This document shows positions 1-6,818 of a stretch of DNA of 64,000 nt, in pieces. The translations under genes were made by a program, and so were the position numbers. Source of the stretch: Burkholderia sp. Nafp2/4-1b (GTDB lineage Bacteria; Pseudomonadota; Gammaproteobacteria; Burkholderiales; Burkholderiaceae). The notes beneath the pieces are model-generated. The model searched no databases. It saw only the letters and a program-made list of their open reading frames with translations, and was not told where the DNA came from. Numbering within the stretch: position 1 is the stretch's first letter; every line of letters begins with the position of its first letter. The stretch covers positions 62,001 through 126,000 of the forward strand of contig NZ_ML058624.1 of assembly GCF_003635165.1 (NCBI RefSeq). Reading direction: 5' to 3'.

Positions 1-1052
1 ACGATCGTGCAGGTTTTCTGGATCTGGATCGCGGACATGCGCAGCGTGCAGACGCCGCTAGCGCCGGACGGGTATTCGACCTTGATCATGATCGTCGCGT
101 TACGCACGTAGGCGAACGTGTGCGTGCGCGTGACGTTCGCCTGCAGCGATCCCGTATCGGACGAGAAAACGCCCTGGCTCGTGCCGTTCACGAACACCTC
201 GTAGTTTGCCGACTGCCCCGGCACCGAGTTGTAGACCATCGTGAACGACGTGCCCGTGAACGGGAACGTCCAACTTCCCGTCGAATTGATATCGGCAACC
301 GCGATGTTGTGGCGCTCTCCCAACAGCGTGCCGCTATCAGCTTGCTCCGTGCTGCTGGCCGAGCCGACGAGCGTCACTGCCGAGAACGGGGGCAGGTTCG
401 TGTAGAGCGTTTCCGTGCGCGTGAACGTCGCGGTTGATTGGCCGCTCGGAGACGTGCTCCAGTTCGACAGGACCGGCGCCGCGTTGTCGAAATACCGCTC
501 TCCGACGTAGCGCTTGAACTCGTTCGCCCACGACGGCGACGTGTACATGTCGCGCGGATCGGCAGGCGTGCCGTTGCGCGACAGCGAAATGATCGAGGCG
601 TTTTCGGTCAGGCCCGCGCCCCACGTTTTCGAGTCGCCCGCTTGGATGATCGTCGTCTGCTGCTCGAGCGGGTTGAGCAGCGATTCGTGCAGCGCGCGCA
701 TCTGGCCGCCGAACGCCTTGAACTTGGCTTTCGACGTGTTGAAGCTGCGGAAGCTGGCCGCCTGCTGGCGCGCACCGGACACGAGAAATACGCCGTTCTG
801 GTAAGCGTTTTTGGTCGGCACCGCATTGACGACGTAGGTCAGCCCGGCCAAGTCTACGACGCGTCCGACGTTCTCGGCTTCGAACGCAGTGAACGCCGCG
901 GTGTCGTTCGTTACGCCGTCGCCTTTCGCGCCCTTGTCGCCCGGCGTCGGCCGCTCGCGGCCCTTATCTTGCTCCGTGCGCGCCACATTGTTGGCGCCCG
1001 CCGGCGTGTATGCGACCGCGCTCGCGACCAGCTTTCGAACCATCCCCGTCAT
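1..1052 (-). CDS. Phage spike / receptor-binding protein with SGNH-hydrolase motif (3' end outside the window)
   Basis: This reading frame has no stop from the ATG at 1052 to base 1, about 350 codons. It is the last phage gene seen and its C-terminus is missing. Residues about 47-77 look like the N-terminal segment of tailspike and pectate-lyase-type proteins (VTNDTAAF followed by VVDLAGLTYVV). Around residues 139-145 the motif GDSKTWG matches block I of SGNH/GDSL esterases, with Ser141 as candidate nucleophile. The rest visible is Thr/Ser-rich beta-type sequence. The start overlaps the stop of the vertex gene in an ATGA, so translation is coupled. I infer a spike that binds and perhaps deacetylates surface polysaccharide. 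The His/Asp dyad would lie beyond the edge and was not seen. Confidence 0.8.
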   Translation of the reverse strand, partial: MTGMVRKLVASAVAYTPAGANNVARTEQDKGRERPTPGDKGAKGDGVTNDTAAFTAFEAENVGRVVDLAGLTYVVNAVPTKNAYQNGVFLVSGARQQAASFRSFNTSKAKFKAFGGQMRALHESLLNPLEQQTTIIQAGDSKTWGAGLTENASIISLSRNGTPADPRDMYTSPSWANEFKRYVGERYFDNAAPVLSNWSTSPSGQSTATFTRTETLYTNLPPFSAVTLVGSASSTEQADSGTLLGERHNIAVADINSTGSWTFPFTGTSFTMVYNSVPGQSANYEVFVNGTSQGVFSSDTGSLQANVTRTHTFAYVRNATIMIKVEYPSGASGVCTLRMSAIQIQKTCTI

Positions 1053-1783
1053 GCCATCACCTGTACGTTAATCGTCGTGCCGGCGTCGCTGGTGCCATAC
1101 CACGCGGCCGGTGCGCCGTCATTATCGTGCCAAACGTCGCCCGGATTCAGGGAAATGACGGCGTTGGTCGGCGTCACGCCAGCCCCACCGATATACGCGA
1201 TGCCGGTGCCGGCGTTCTTGAACGCGACGCGGCGACGGCCGGCCGATGCGGCCAGCAATGACACCTGATTCGGCGCTGCGCCGTTGAATGCCGGCGCGGC
1301 GACGGGCGCGTTCTCCGTAATCGTGCCGCCCTGCGTGATACCGACGTTCGTCGCGGTCAGCGTCGCGCCCGTCACCGCGACGGTGCCTTGCACCTTGACG
1401 TTGACTTCCTGTCCGACCGGCGCGGACACCTGAAACGGTGCGCCCGGCTCGCTGACGATCGCGACCGGGACCGGGTTCGCGTTCGTGTTGGTGACGTTCG
1501 TGCCGACCTGCGTCAGCTGCACGTCGATATCGCCGTTGGTCACGATGAACTGCACGTTCGCATCGGCCGTCGTCGTGATGTCGACCTGGACGTAGCCATT
1601 CGTCGGCACGAGCTTTACGCCCGAGCCGACGCCGATCACGGTGTCTCGGTTGCCGTTCGCGTCGGTCAGCGTGACGGTCAGGGTCGAACCAGTGTCGCAT
1701 CCCTGCACGTAGAACGCCCGGCCGCCGATGGCCGCGCTGTAGCCGGTGCTGTTCGCCTTGATCAGCTGTTTGATGGTCTGCAT
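1049..1783 (-). CDS. Probable phage vertex (penton/spike-base) protein
   Basis: The protein is 244 aa, Thr/Val/Asn-rich with low charge, a typical all-beta virion composition. No membrane helix or signal peptide is apparent. The C-terminal third (about 180-244) has an RRRVAFKNAG...YIGGAGVTPTN...LAPG-like pattern with a closing AAWYG segment. That resembles small beta-sandwich domains common in phage structural proteins. It starts with an ATGA overlap on the upstream membrane-protein gene and its own stop overlaps the spike start, so it sits next to the spike in the operon as a penton base would. The assignment as vertex protein is inferred from composition and position, and no homologue is recalled with certainty. 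Confidence 0.65.
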   Translation of the reverse strand: MQTIKQLIKANSTGYSAAIGGRAFYVQGCDTGSTLTVTLTDANGNRDTVIGVGSGVKLVPTNGYVQVDITTTADANVQFIVTNGDIDVQLTQVGTNVTNTNANPVPVAIVSEPGAPFQVSAPVGQEVNVKVQGTVAVTGATLTATNVGITQGGTITENAPVAAPAFNGAAPNQVSLLAASAGRRRVAFKNAGTGIAYIGGAGVTPTNAVISLNPGDVWHDNDGAPAAWYGTSDAGTTINVQVMA

Positions 1784-2328
1784 CAGACCTCCTTCGCGAT
1801 CAGCGGCATGGACACGGCGAGGCCGACAACGATCAGCGCGCCGATCATCAGCGTGCGCACGTTGCTGGTTTTCGTGTCCTGATACGCGGCCGTAATGCTG
1901 CTGTTCGCGTCGCCGTACGCACTCGCGACTTGCGCGCTCGCATCCTTGGCGGCCTGAATCGCTGCCTGCGCCGCGTCGGCGTACGCCTTCTGCGTGTTTG
2001 CCGAGTCCGTCAACATGCCGTTGATTGCGAGCTCGGCCGTGTGCGAGCTCGCGCTCATGCTAGCCGTGCCGAATTGCTCGATGCCGGCGAGCGCGTCGTG
2101 GCCGAGGCCGAACGCAGCCGCGATGGCGCCGCCGTCGAGCTGGCTCACATTGAGCGTGACGGTTCCGCCGCTCGATGCCGTAGCACCGACGCCTGAACCG
2201 ACGTTGTTGCGCTGGTCGGCGTTCGTCGTCGTCGTGTTCGACGCGGACGACGATTCACCGCCACCGTTCGCCGGGACGCACGGCAGGCCGAGCGCCATCA
2301 GCTTGATCTGTTGTGGGTTTCGAATCAT
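1783..2328 (-). CDS. Phage virion protein with C-terminal membrane anchor
   Basis: The protein has 181 aa. The first part (20-60) is rich in Gly, Ser, Asn and Thr. The middle (about 95-150) is Ala/Gln-rich and predicted helical. A single hydrophobic segment near residues 161-176 (TLMIGALIVVGLAVSMPLI) precedes a short charged tail. A stalk-plus-anchor layout suits a minor virion protein linking the internal membrane to the capsid or vertex, as in membrane-containing DJR phages. ATGA overlaps join it to the genes on both sides. No specific family is recognised. Confidence 0.7.
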   Translation of the reverse strand: MIRNPQQIKLMALGLPCVPANGGGESSSASNTTTTNADQRNNVGSGVGATASSGGTVTLNVSQLDGGAIAAAFGLGHDALAGIEQFGTASMSASSHTAELAINGMLTDSANTQKAYADAAQAAIQAAKDASAQVASAYGDANSSITAAYQDTKTSNVRTLMIGALIVVGLAVSMPLIAKEV

Positions 2329-2729
2329 TTCAGTTCCTTGCGCATCACGACGCCGTTTGCCACGCGGCCGGCAATGCGATAGCCGAGCCGCGACGCCTTG
2401 CGAATCAGGCCCGCCCGGCGCGTCTGGAACGCCACACTATCGAGCCCATGCGCATGCGCCTCGATCAGGGCCAGCCCGAACGCCGTCAGGTCAAAATCGA
2501 CCGCGCCGGCCGCAGCCAGCACGTAACACTCCCTGCCCTGCCGCTGCAGCACGTAGGCTGCGACGTCGCGATCGTCCTGGCTGATGACGAAGCACCGACC
2601 GACTGCGGTCATGGTCGCAACCGTCTCGCGATCGTTGGTCATGAACGCGTCGACGCGCGCGAGCAGCGGGCGCGCAGCGTCGGCGCCCACTTCCCTCACG
2701 CTGACTTGCGATGACGCAGCACGAACCAT
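2325..2729 (-). CDS. Phage protein of unknown function, GNAT-like C-terminus
   Basis: As called, the protein is 134 aa. The ATG at 2729 lies inside the upstream gene. A GTG at 2699 would instead give the GTGA stop/start overlap used throughout this operon and a 124-aa protein, so the start is uncertain. The C-terminal half alternates strands and helices and ends LGYRIAGRVANGVVMRKEL, which resembles the last strand of N-acetyltransferases (GNAT). No clear acetyl-CoA pyrophosphate loop is visible, so an enzyme call would be speculative. It is the only soluble-looking protein between genes for membrane-anchored virion proteins. Confidence 0.6.
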   Translation of the reverse strand: MVRAASSQVSVREVGADAARPLLARVDAFMTNDRETVATMTAVGRCFVISQDDRDVAAYVLQRQGRECYVLAAAGAVDFDLTAFGLALIEAHAHGLDSVAFQTRRAGLIRKASRLGYRIAGRVANGVVMRKELK

Positions 2730-2962
2730 GCGACGCCCCCGATCAGCAGCCACGGCATCAGCCCTTGAAACGAGCCGAGCGAAAACGAGTTCGTCGCGCC
2801 TGCCACGGCACCCGCGATGCTGGTGCCGAGCTGCGGCGAGCCCGAGACGATGAACGCGCCGTCCGAGAACGACACCGGGTTGTAGTCCGATGCGTTCGAC
2901 GGGCCGGCGGCGCCGCCCGCGAAGGTGAGCGGCGGAATCGCGAGACCGGTTGCCGGGATCAT
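2696..2962 (-). CDS. Small phage membrane protein
   Basis: The protein has 88 aa. Its N-terminal two-thirds is Gly/Ser/Ala/Pro-rich without charge, followed by one membrane segment (about 68-82, GLMPWLLIGGVAWFVL) and a basic tail (RHRKSA). The positive-inside rule puts the C-terminus on the cytoplasmic or virion-interior side. The start overlaps the stop of the 148-aa gene in an ATGA. It shares its layout (flexible N-terminus, C-terminal anchor) with the neighbouring genes 2959-3405 and 1783-2328. It is probably a virion membrane protein. Confidence 0.7.
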   Translation of the reverse strand: MIPATGLAIPPLTFAGGAAGPSNASDYNPVSFSDGAFIVSGSPQLGTSIAGAVAGATNSFSLGSFQGLMPWLLIGGVAWFVLRHRKSA

Positions 2963-3405
2963 TTGTCCTCCGCGATCGCGAACAGCACGACGCCAATCAG
3001 CAGCAGCATCATGAAACCGCCGCCGCCCTGGTTGACGTAGCCCGGCCCCTGCCCGACCGGATAGACGCCGCCGTTCGGTGCCTTGTACGTCGGCAACGCC
3101 TGACCGCTCGCGGACAGCCCGTGCGAGATCGAGTCCGCAGCGACCAGCGTAGCGAGGCCGCCGGAAATGATCTGGTTCCAGTCGATCGTGGAGCCGCCCG
3201 ATTGCAGCTGGCCGAGCGTTTGCGACGATGCCGATACCGGCGTCGTGTCAGTGCTAGTCGCCCAGCTGTAGCCGGCGCCCGGCGAATAATCCGTCACGCC
3301 GTACAGCGTCGAGTAGGCCGACGAGTCGACCCCACCCGAGCTGTAGTCAGACAGCGTCGACGGGTCGGCGCCGGCCGACCCGTCCGGCATGGTGAAAAGC
3401 GACAT
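2959..3405 (-). CDS. Phage virion protein, flexible N-terminus and C-terminal membrane anchor
   Basis: The protein has 148 aa. The N-terminal 70 residues are dominated by Ser, Thr, Tyr, Gly and Asp, and there is a poly-Gly stretch just before the single membrane segment (about 130-144, FMMLLLIGVVLFAIA) and a short acidic/basic end. A strong Shine-Dalgarno (AGGAGG) lies just upstream of the ATG, so a fresh translational unit begins here, directly downstream of the capsid gene. The position next to the capsid gene suggests an abundant virion component. No family is recognised. Confidence 0.7.
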   Translation of the reverse strand: MSLFTMPDGSAGADPSTLSDYSSGGVDSSAYSTLYGVTDYSPGAGYSWATSTDTTPVSASSQTLGQLQSGGSTIDWNQIISGGLATLVAADSISHGLSASGQALPTYKAPNGGVYPVGQGPGYVNQGGGGFMMLLLIGVVLFAIAEDK

Positions 3406-3441
3406 ACGCCCTCCTGTTGTGTTGGATGGACGGACGCCGGC

Positions 3442-4284
3442 TTACGCGCGTTGGACCGGATCCACGATCGATTGGTACAGGCGACCGTTGAACGGGCCGG
3501 TCGTGGTCGTCAGGCGCAGGAATACGTTGTTCGTCAGCGCCGTGTTGAGCCACTTCTCGCGGAAGCCCTGCAGGTCGAAATCGATCACCGTCAGGCCGTT
3601 TTGCGACACCTTGCCGTAGTCGCCCTGATCGCTGGCCGCGTCGCTCGGCGCGCCTTCCCAGATGATCACACCCGAGTTGCGCACCTGCATGTAGCTGATC
3701 GAGCCGGCGCCACCCGCGCCATAGTTCGACTGGTGGATGTACAGCTTCTTGATGATCGCGCCAGCGCGGCCGACCGCGAGCGGGATATCGTTGTCCTGCG
3801 CGTTCGGGAACGCGAAGGCCGAATAGAGCTGCTTGAGCACCATCGGATTTTTCGACGGGTCGTTGAGCTGCGCGAATGCCTGCATGTTGCAGCCGTTCGG
3901 CGCTGCAGCGTTCAGCGTGATCTCGAACGTCAGCTTCTGCATCAGCGCCGAGCTGATGGCGGTCAGCATCTGCTCGCTGGTCTGCGCGGTCGCGCCAACC
4001 TTCGAGGCGGACGACTTCGCGTTCGCACGAAGGAAGTCGAGCAGGATGAGCGTGGTCGGGTTCGTGCGGCCCTCGTAGAGGTTTTCCGCGAGCAGGTCAG
4101 CGCCGGACACCGTGAAGAACGGTTTGTCGTTGATCTTGCCAACGATCTGGTCGATTTGCGAGATCACCAGCCCGCCGAGCAGGTTGATCTTCAGACGCTC
4201 GTACGTCGGGCCGATCGGCATGGTCAGAATCGCGACCTGACCCGGTGCGATGTTCTGAAAATTTACAAGGCGTTCCTTGCGCAT
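3442..4284 (-). CDS. Major capsid protein, P2-type double jelly roll
   Basis: The protein has 280 aa, close to PM2 P2 (269) and FLiP MCP (about 300). The N-terminal strand pattern ILTMPIGPTYERLKINL, followed by IDQIVGKINDKPFFTVSG and an LLAENLYEG helix, fits the viral coat protein P2 N-terminal domain family. The C-terminal half (from about residue 165) repeats the beta-rich pattern with FDLQGFREKWLNTAL, consistent with a second jelly roll. AAGGAAA provides a good Shine-Dalgarno. It follows the packaging ATPase and two small membrane-protein genes, the usual order in this virus lineage. A structure prediction would settle the fold. The family call rests on sequence pattern, size and context. 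Confidence 0.85.
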   Translation of the reverse strand: MRKERLVNFQNIAPGQVAILTMPIGPTYERLKINLLGGLVISQIDQIVGKINDKPFFTVSGADLLAENLYEGRTNPTTLILLDFLRANAKSSASKVGATAQTSEQMLTAISSALMQKLTFEITLNAAAPNGCNMQAFAQLNDPSKNPMVLKQLYSAFAFPNAQDNDIPLAVGRAGAIIKKLYIHQSNYGAGGAGSISYMQVRNSGVIIWEGAPSDAASDQGDYGKVSQNGLTVIDFDLQGFREKWLNTALTNNVFLRLTTTTGPFNGRLYQSIVDPVQRA

Positions 4285-4345
4285 GGCGTTTCCTTAAACG
4301 TGGTTGTGACGACTCGCGCCGCTCGGCGCGCAGTGCAGATGCGGC

Positions 4346-4468
4346 TTACTGGCCGCCGGGCAGGTACGCGCCGACGACGGGAACCGCCATCACGTTTTTC
4401 TGGATGAACGCCACGACGGCGAACGTCGCGAGCGTAGCGAGTGCAGCGTGCAGATGTGCCTTGTTCAT
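4346..4468 (-). CDS. 40-aa phage membrane peptide
   Basis: This small gene begins at the ATG at 4468, whose ATGA overlaps the stop of the 62-aa gene. Its product is a single hydrophobic helix (about residues 7-33) with a Lys in the middle and a short Pro/Gly-rich tail. Tiny one-helix proteins of this kind are standard virion membrane components in PM2-like and tectivirus-like phages. Function is otherwise unknown. Confidence 0.65.
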   Translation of the reverse strand: MNKAHLHAALATLATFAVVAFIQKNVMAVPVVGAYLPGGQ

Positions 4469-4653
4469 TGCTGGGCTCCGGAAGGGAAAAGGGATTGTTC
4501 CGTGCTCCAGATCGAATTCCCGTCGACCAGCTTCTTCATCGCCGGCACCTTGGAAATGATGTAGGCGGCGACGAGCACGCCGACCGTCGTCGCAATGATT
4601 TCTTGCGACAGGCGGAAGCGCGAAGGCAGGTAGGACGGGGTTCCGGCAGACAC
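4465..4653 (-). CDS. 62-aa phage membrane protein
   Basis: The reading frame starts with GTG at 4653, after the only real gap in the operon (4654-4771). One membrane segment runs from about residue 17 to 36 (SQEIIATTVGVLVAAYIISK), with polar ends. The Shine-Dalgarno is weak (GAGAT), so the start is provisional. It is translationally coupled to the 40-aa membrane peptide. It is probably a virion membrane protein. Confidence 0.6.
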   Translation of the reverse strand: MSAGTPSYLPSRFRLSQEIIATTVGVLVAAYIISKVPAMKKLVDGNSIWSTEQSLFPSGAQQ

Positions 4654-4715
4654 GGGTATCTCGAAACGAGTGAATGAGCCCGCAGAATCCCCGACCGGAC
4701 GGGGAGGCGTCCAAT

Positions 4716-4750
4716 CCGGCGAATCGCCGCGTTTCGCCGCGATTCACCGG
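4716..4750. promoter_or_regulatory. Hairpin in the only gap of the phage operon
   Basis: An inverted repeat has arms CCGG-C-GAATCGC and GCGATTC-A-CCGG around an 11-nt loop, with 11 of 12 arm positions paired. It sits between the ATPase stop (4772) and the 62-aa membrane-protein start (4653), where early and late gene sets meet. There is no U-tract, so a plain intrinsic terminator is less likely than an attenuator, an mRNA processing site, or a DNA-level signal such as packaging or replication. Confidence 0.5.
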
Positions 4751-4771
4751 ACCAGACAGCGCCGCGTTTCG

Positions 4772-5422
4772 CTACTTTTTTTGCGGCGAGGGGGGCGTCA
4801 TGACGCCCGTGGTGTTGGTTTTCGTCTCTTTGACGCGGTGGACGTACTGGAATTTGTCCAGCTCAAGCAGCGGCCGGTATTCCAGCACCATGACCTCTGC
4901 CATGGCCTTGGCGTCGCTCGTGTAGCCCATCCGATAGCAGCGGATCTCGGTGCAGTTGCCGAAAAAATCCTTGTCGACGTGCGCCGGCCGCTGGCTTGTG
5001 CCGATCACCGTCAGGCCGCGATGGCGGCCGGCCGTGCTGATCTTCTTCCATGCCGGCGGCGCCCAGCTCGCCATGGTCACGTTGGACAGTTCCTCGACCA
5101 CCACCGCCCATCCGTCCAGCTGCCAGACGATGCGGCAGAACCGATCGAACTGCGCTTTCAGCTCTTTCGCGTTTTCGGACGGCACGAACACGATGCGTTT
5201 CTGCCCGGCCTTGATCGCGTCGACCAGCTCCGTGATGGACCGCACGCATACGCCGCCGATCACGTCGGCGTACTTGTCCGTTTCTTCGAGCAGGGACCAG
5301 ACCAGCACCGGCCGCGAGCGCGGCAGGCGGCGCAGGTAGTCTTTCACGTAGATGCCCTTCCCCATGCTCGACGCGCCCACCACGCCGATGATGTCGGCGC
5401 TGTTGTGGATGCCGGCGCTCAT
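4772..5422 (-). CDS. Genome-packaging ATPase, FtsK/HerA (A32-like)
   Basis: The protein has 216 aa. Walker A is GASSMGKG at residues 16-23. Walker B is VVVEE at 107-111. A downstream GRHRGLTVIGTSQRP stretch (about 132-146) matches the sensor/arginine region of HerA-FtsK ATPases. The short single-domain form is typical of DJR-virus packaging enzymes (PM2 P9 and relatives) rather than cellular FtsK or filamentous-phage Zot, which carries a membrane anchor absent here. The start was chosen for its ATGA overlap with the 207-aa gene. The longer open frame upstream is antisense-type noise. The enzyme presumably drives DNA into preformed capsids. Confidence 0.85.
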   Translation of the reverse strand: MSAGIHNSADIIGVVGASSMGKGIYVKDYLRRLPRSRPVLVWSLLEETDKYADVIGGVCVRSITELVDAIKAGQKRIVFVPSENAKELKAQFDRFCRIVWQLDGWAVVVEELSNVTMASWAPPAWKKISTAGRHRGLTVIGTSQRPAHVDKDFFGNCTEIRCYRMGYTSDAKAMAEVMVLEYRPLLELDKFQYVHRVKETKTNTTGVMTPPSPQKK

Positions 5423-6042
5423 TGCGCGTAGGTCGCGCGATCGAGCGCGGCCGACATGTCCGGCGCCAGATTCGGCACTCTCCCGGTCGTGCGCGGCGCG
5501 ACCGGTGCCGGCGTTTCGCTCGGCGCCGACGGTTGTCCAGGCGGAAGCGGGGCGCCTTCGAGATGCGCCTGCGCGCGGCGTGCAGCGAGCGCGGCGGCCT
5601 GAGCCTGCGCCTTCGCGACCTTCGCGTACTGCACCGTGCCGATTGCGACCGGGAACGATGCGATGCCGAGCGCGACGAGCGGCGACTTGAATACCTCGCC
5701 GGCCCCGCCCCACCCGTATTTCGCATCGCACCGCGCGAGCGCCGCGCCGATGTTGTCCATCCGTTCCGCCGACCATACCGGCTTCAGGCCCGGCACCGCC
5801 GACGTCACCAGATCGGCCGCCGCGCGCATCGCCTCGCGCCAGCCCTCGACCAGCGCGGCCATTTCCGCTTCTTCGGCGTCCTGCTCGGCCTGCTCGGTCT
5901 TCAGGCGGATCGATTCGTTTTCGTCCTGTTCCTCCTGCCGGATCGCATCGAGCGGATCGAGCGCGGCGGGGGATTGGTCGGCCGTGGACTCGGCCCGCGC
6001 GTCCGGTACGGGGGAGATAGGGGCATCTGTGATTTTCGCCAT
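5419..6042 (-). CDS. Phage protein of unknown function with a central hydrophobic segment
   Basis: The protein has 207 aa. Residues 1-30 are Pro/Ala-rich and disordered, and an acidic coiled-coil-like stretch (about 33-62) is rich in Glu and Gln. A globular or amphipathic part (65-125) is followed by a hydrophobic helix (about 122-140, SPLVALGIASFPVAIGTVQYA), an Ala/Lys helix and a Pro-rich tail. It directly precedes and overlaps the packaging ATPase gene, so it could anchor the ATPase to the membrane or vertex. That is inference from position. No family is recognised. Confidence 0.65.
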   Translation of the reverse strand: MAKITDAPISPVPDARAESTADQSPAALDPLDAIRQEEQDENESIRLKTEQAEQDAEEAEMAALVEGWREAMRAAADLVTSAVPGLKPVWSAERMDNIGAALARCDAKYGWGGAGEVFKSPLVALGIASFPVAIGTVQYAKVAKAQAQAAALAARRAQAHLEGAPLPPGQPSAPSETPAPVAPRTTGRVPNLAPDMSAALDRATYAQ

Positions 6043-6044
6043 GG

Positions 6045-6344
6045 TCAGACGTTCCAGAAGCCGGCGGGCATGCGCGCGCGCGGCGGGTTTTTCGGTTGTT
6101 CGGGTTGCGGCGTTTCGCGGGGATTCGCCGGCTCGGGTTCCTGCACGGCGGCCGGTGCCGGCGCCGCGTCAGGATCCTCGAACGGGCGCACCTTCGCGCG
6201 CAGCGCGCGGTCGCCCCGCGCTCCCTTGGTTTCCAGCTTCGTGCCGCAGGCGGCGCAGCGGTAATACGCCATGCCGTTCCGGTTCGCGGACACGTCGACC
6301 TCCCGGTCGCACAAATGACAGTCGGATTTCCCGAGATACGACAT
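6045..6344 (-). CDS. Small phage zinc-ribbon protein
   Basis: The protein has 99 aa. Two CxxC knuckles (CHLC near residue 9 and CAAC near 31) make a compact zinc ribbon in the first 40 residues. The rest is a basic linker and a long Pro/Glu/Ala-rich disordered tail. GGGGAGG upstream is a strong Shine-Dalgarno. Zinc-ribbon proteins in small phages often act in transcription or replication control, but nothing here identifies a partner. Confidence 0.65.
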   Translation of the reverse strand: MSYLGKSDCHLCDREVDVSANRNGMAYYRCAACGTKLETKGARGDRALRAKVRPFEDPDAAPAPAAVQEPEPANPRETPQPEQPKNPPRARMPAGFWNV

Positions 6345-6356
6345 GGCGCCCTCCCC

Positions 6357-6605
6357 TTACGCGGCCGGCTTCGTTTCCACCTGCGTCGGCGCACCGCCGA
6401 GCAGCGGGTCGACCACGGCCGCGACGACACCGGCTGCGTTGAAGCCGGCTTCGATCTTCGCCTCCAGCGCGGCAACGCGCGCTTCGAGCGCGTGCACCGT
6501 GTCGTGCGCGGCCTGCAGCGCATCGGCCAGCGACGCGCGGTGCTCTCCGTTCATACGCAGCGCGTCGACGGCCTTCGATACTGCATCCTTCAGTGCTTCC
6601 AGCAT
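6357..6605 (-). CDS. Small phage coiled-coil protein
   Basis: The protein has 82 aa. Residues about 1-55 are strongly helical with heptad spacing of Leu/Val/Ala (DALQAAHDTVHALEARVAAL), which predicts an oligomeric coiled coil. The C-terminus is a hydrophobic Gly/Val stretch followed by a polar tail. GAGGTAGGACC just before the ATG is a textbook Shine-Dalgarno. It could be a scaffold or a regulatory multimer. No homologue is recognised. Confidence 0.65.
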   Translation of the reverse strand: MLEALKDAVSKAVDALRMNGEHRASLADALQAAHDTVHALEARVAALEAKIEAGFNAAGVVAAVVDPLLGGAPTQVETKPAA

Positions 6606-6644
6606 GGTCCTACCTCCTCAGAAAATGCCGCGATTCGCGGCGAA

Positions 6645-6818
6645 TTACAGCGCTTCGACGGCCTCAACGAGGCGTCGAACTGCTGCGATTTGCTTGCCTG
6701 CCGCCAACTTCTCAAACGTCGACAGCCCTTCGAACATGCGGCGCAGTTCCGCCGCCGCCTCTTTCGCTTCCTCGATATCCGATCCGATGATCGAATTCCC
6801 GTGCTCGTCGCACTTCAT
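6645..6818 (-). CDS. 57-aa phage protein overlapping the end of rep
   Basis: The ATG at 6818 is preceded by a very strong purine-rich Shine-Dalgarno (GGAAGGGGAAGG). The product begins MKCDEHGNSIIGSD and continues as an amphipathic helix rich in Glu, Ala and Lys. The first 107 bases lie inside the 3' end of rep in another frame, so either the overlap is real or the Rep C-terminus is flexible in length. Function is unknown. The position right after rep suggests a replication accessory or regulator. Confidence 0.6.
   Translation of the reverse strand: MKCDEHGNSIIGSDIEEAKEAAAELRRMFEGLSTFEKLAAGKQIAAVRRLVEAVEAL

Noticed and set aside
438..1268. Long plus-strand open frame over the left end of the window (276 aa)
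   Set aside because: It is antisense to the spike and vertex genes, is Arg/Ala-rich, and has no coherent protein pattern. The minus-strand frame is open to the edge and carries recognisable motifs.
2950..4407. Plus-strand frame of 485 aa over the capsid gene
   Set aside because: Its composition (Arg/Val/Asp-rich, without helices or strands of normal spacing) is typical of an antisense frame in GC-rich DNA, and it lies over the strongly supported capsid gene.
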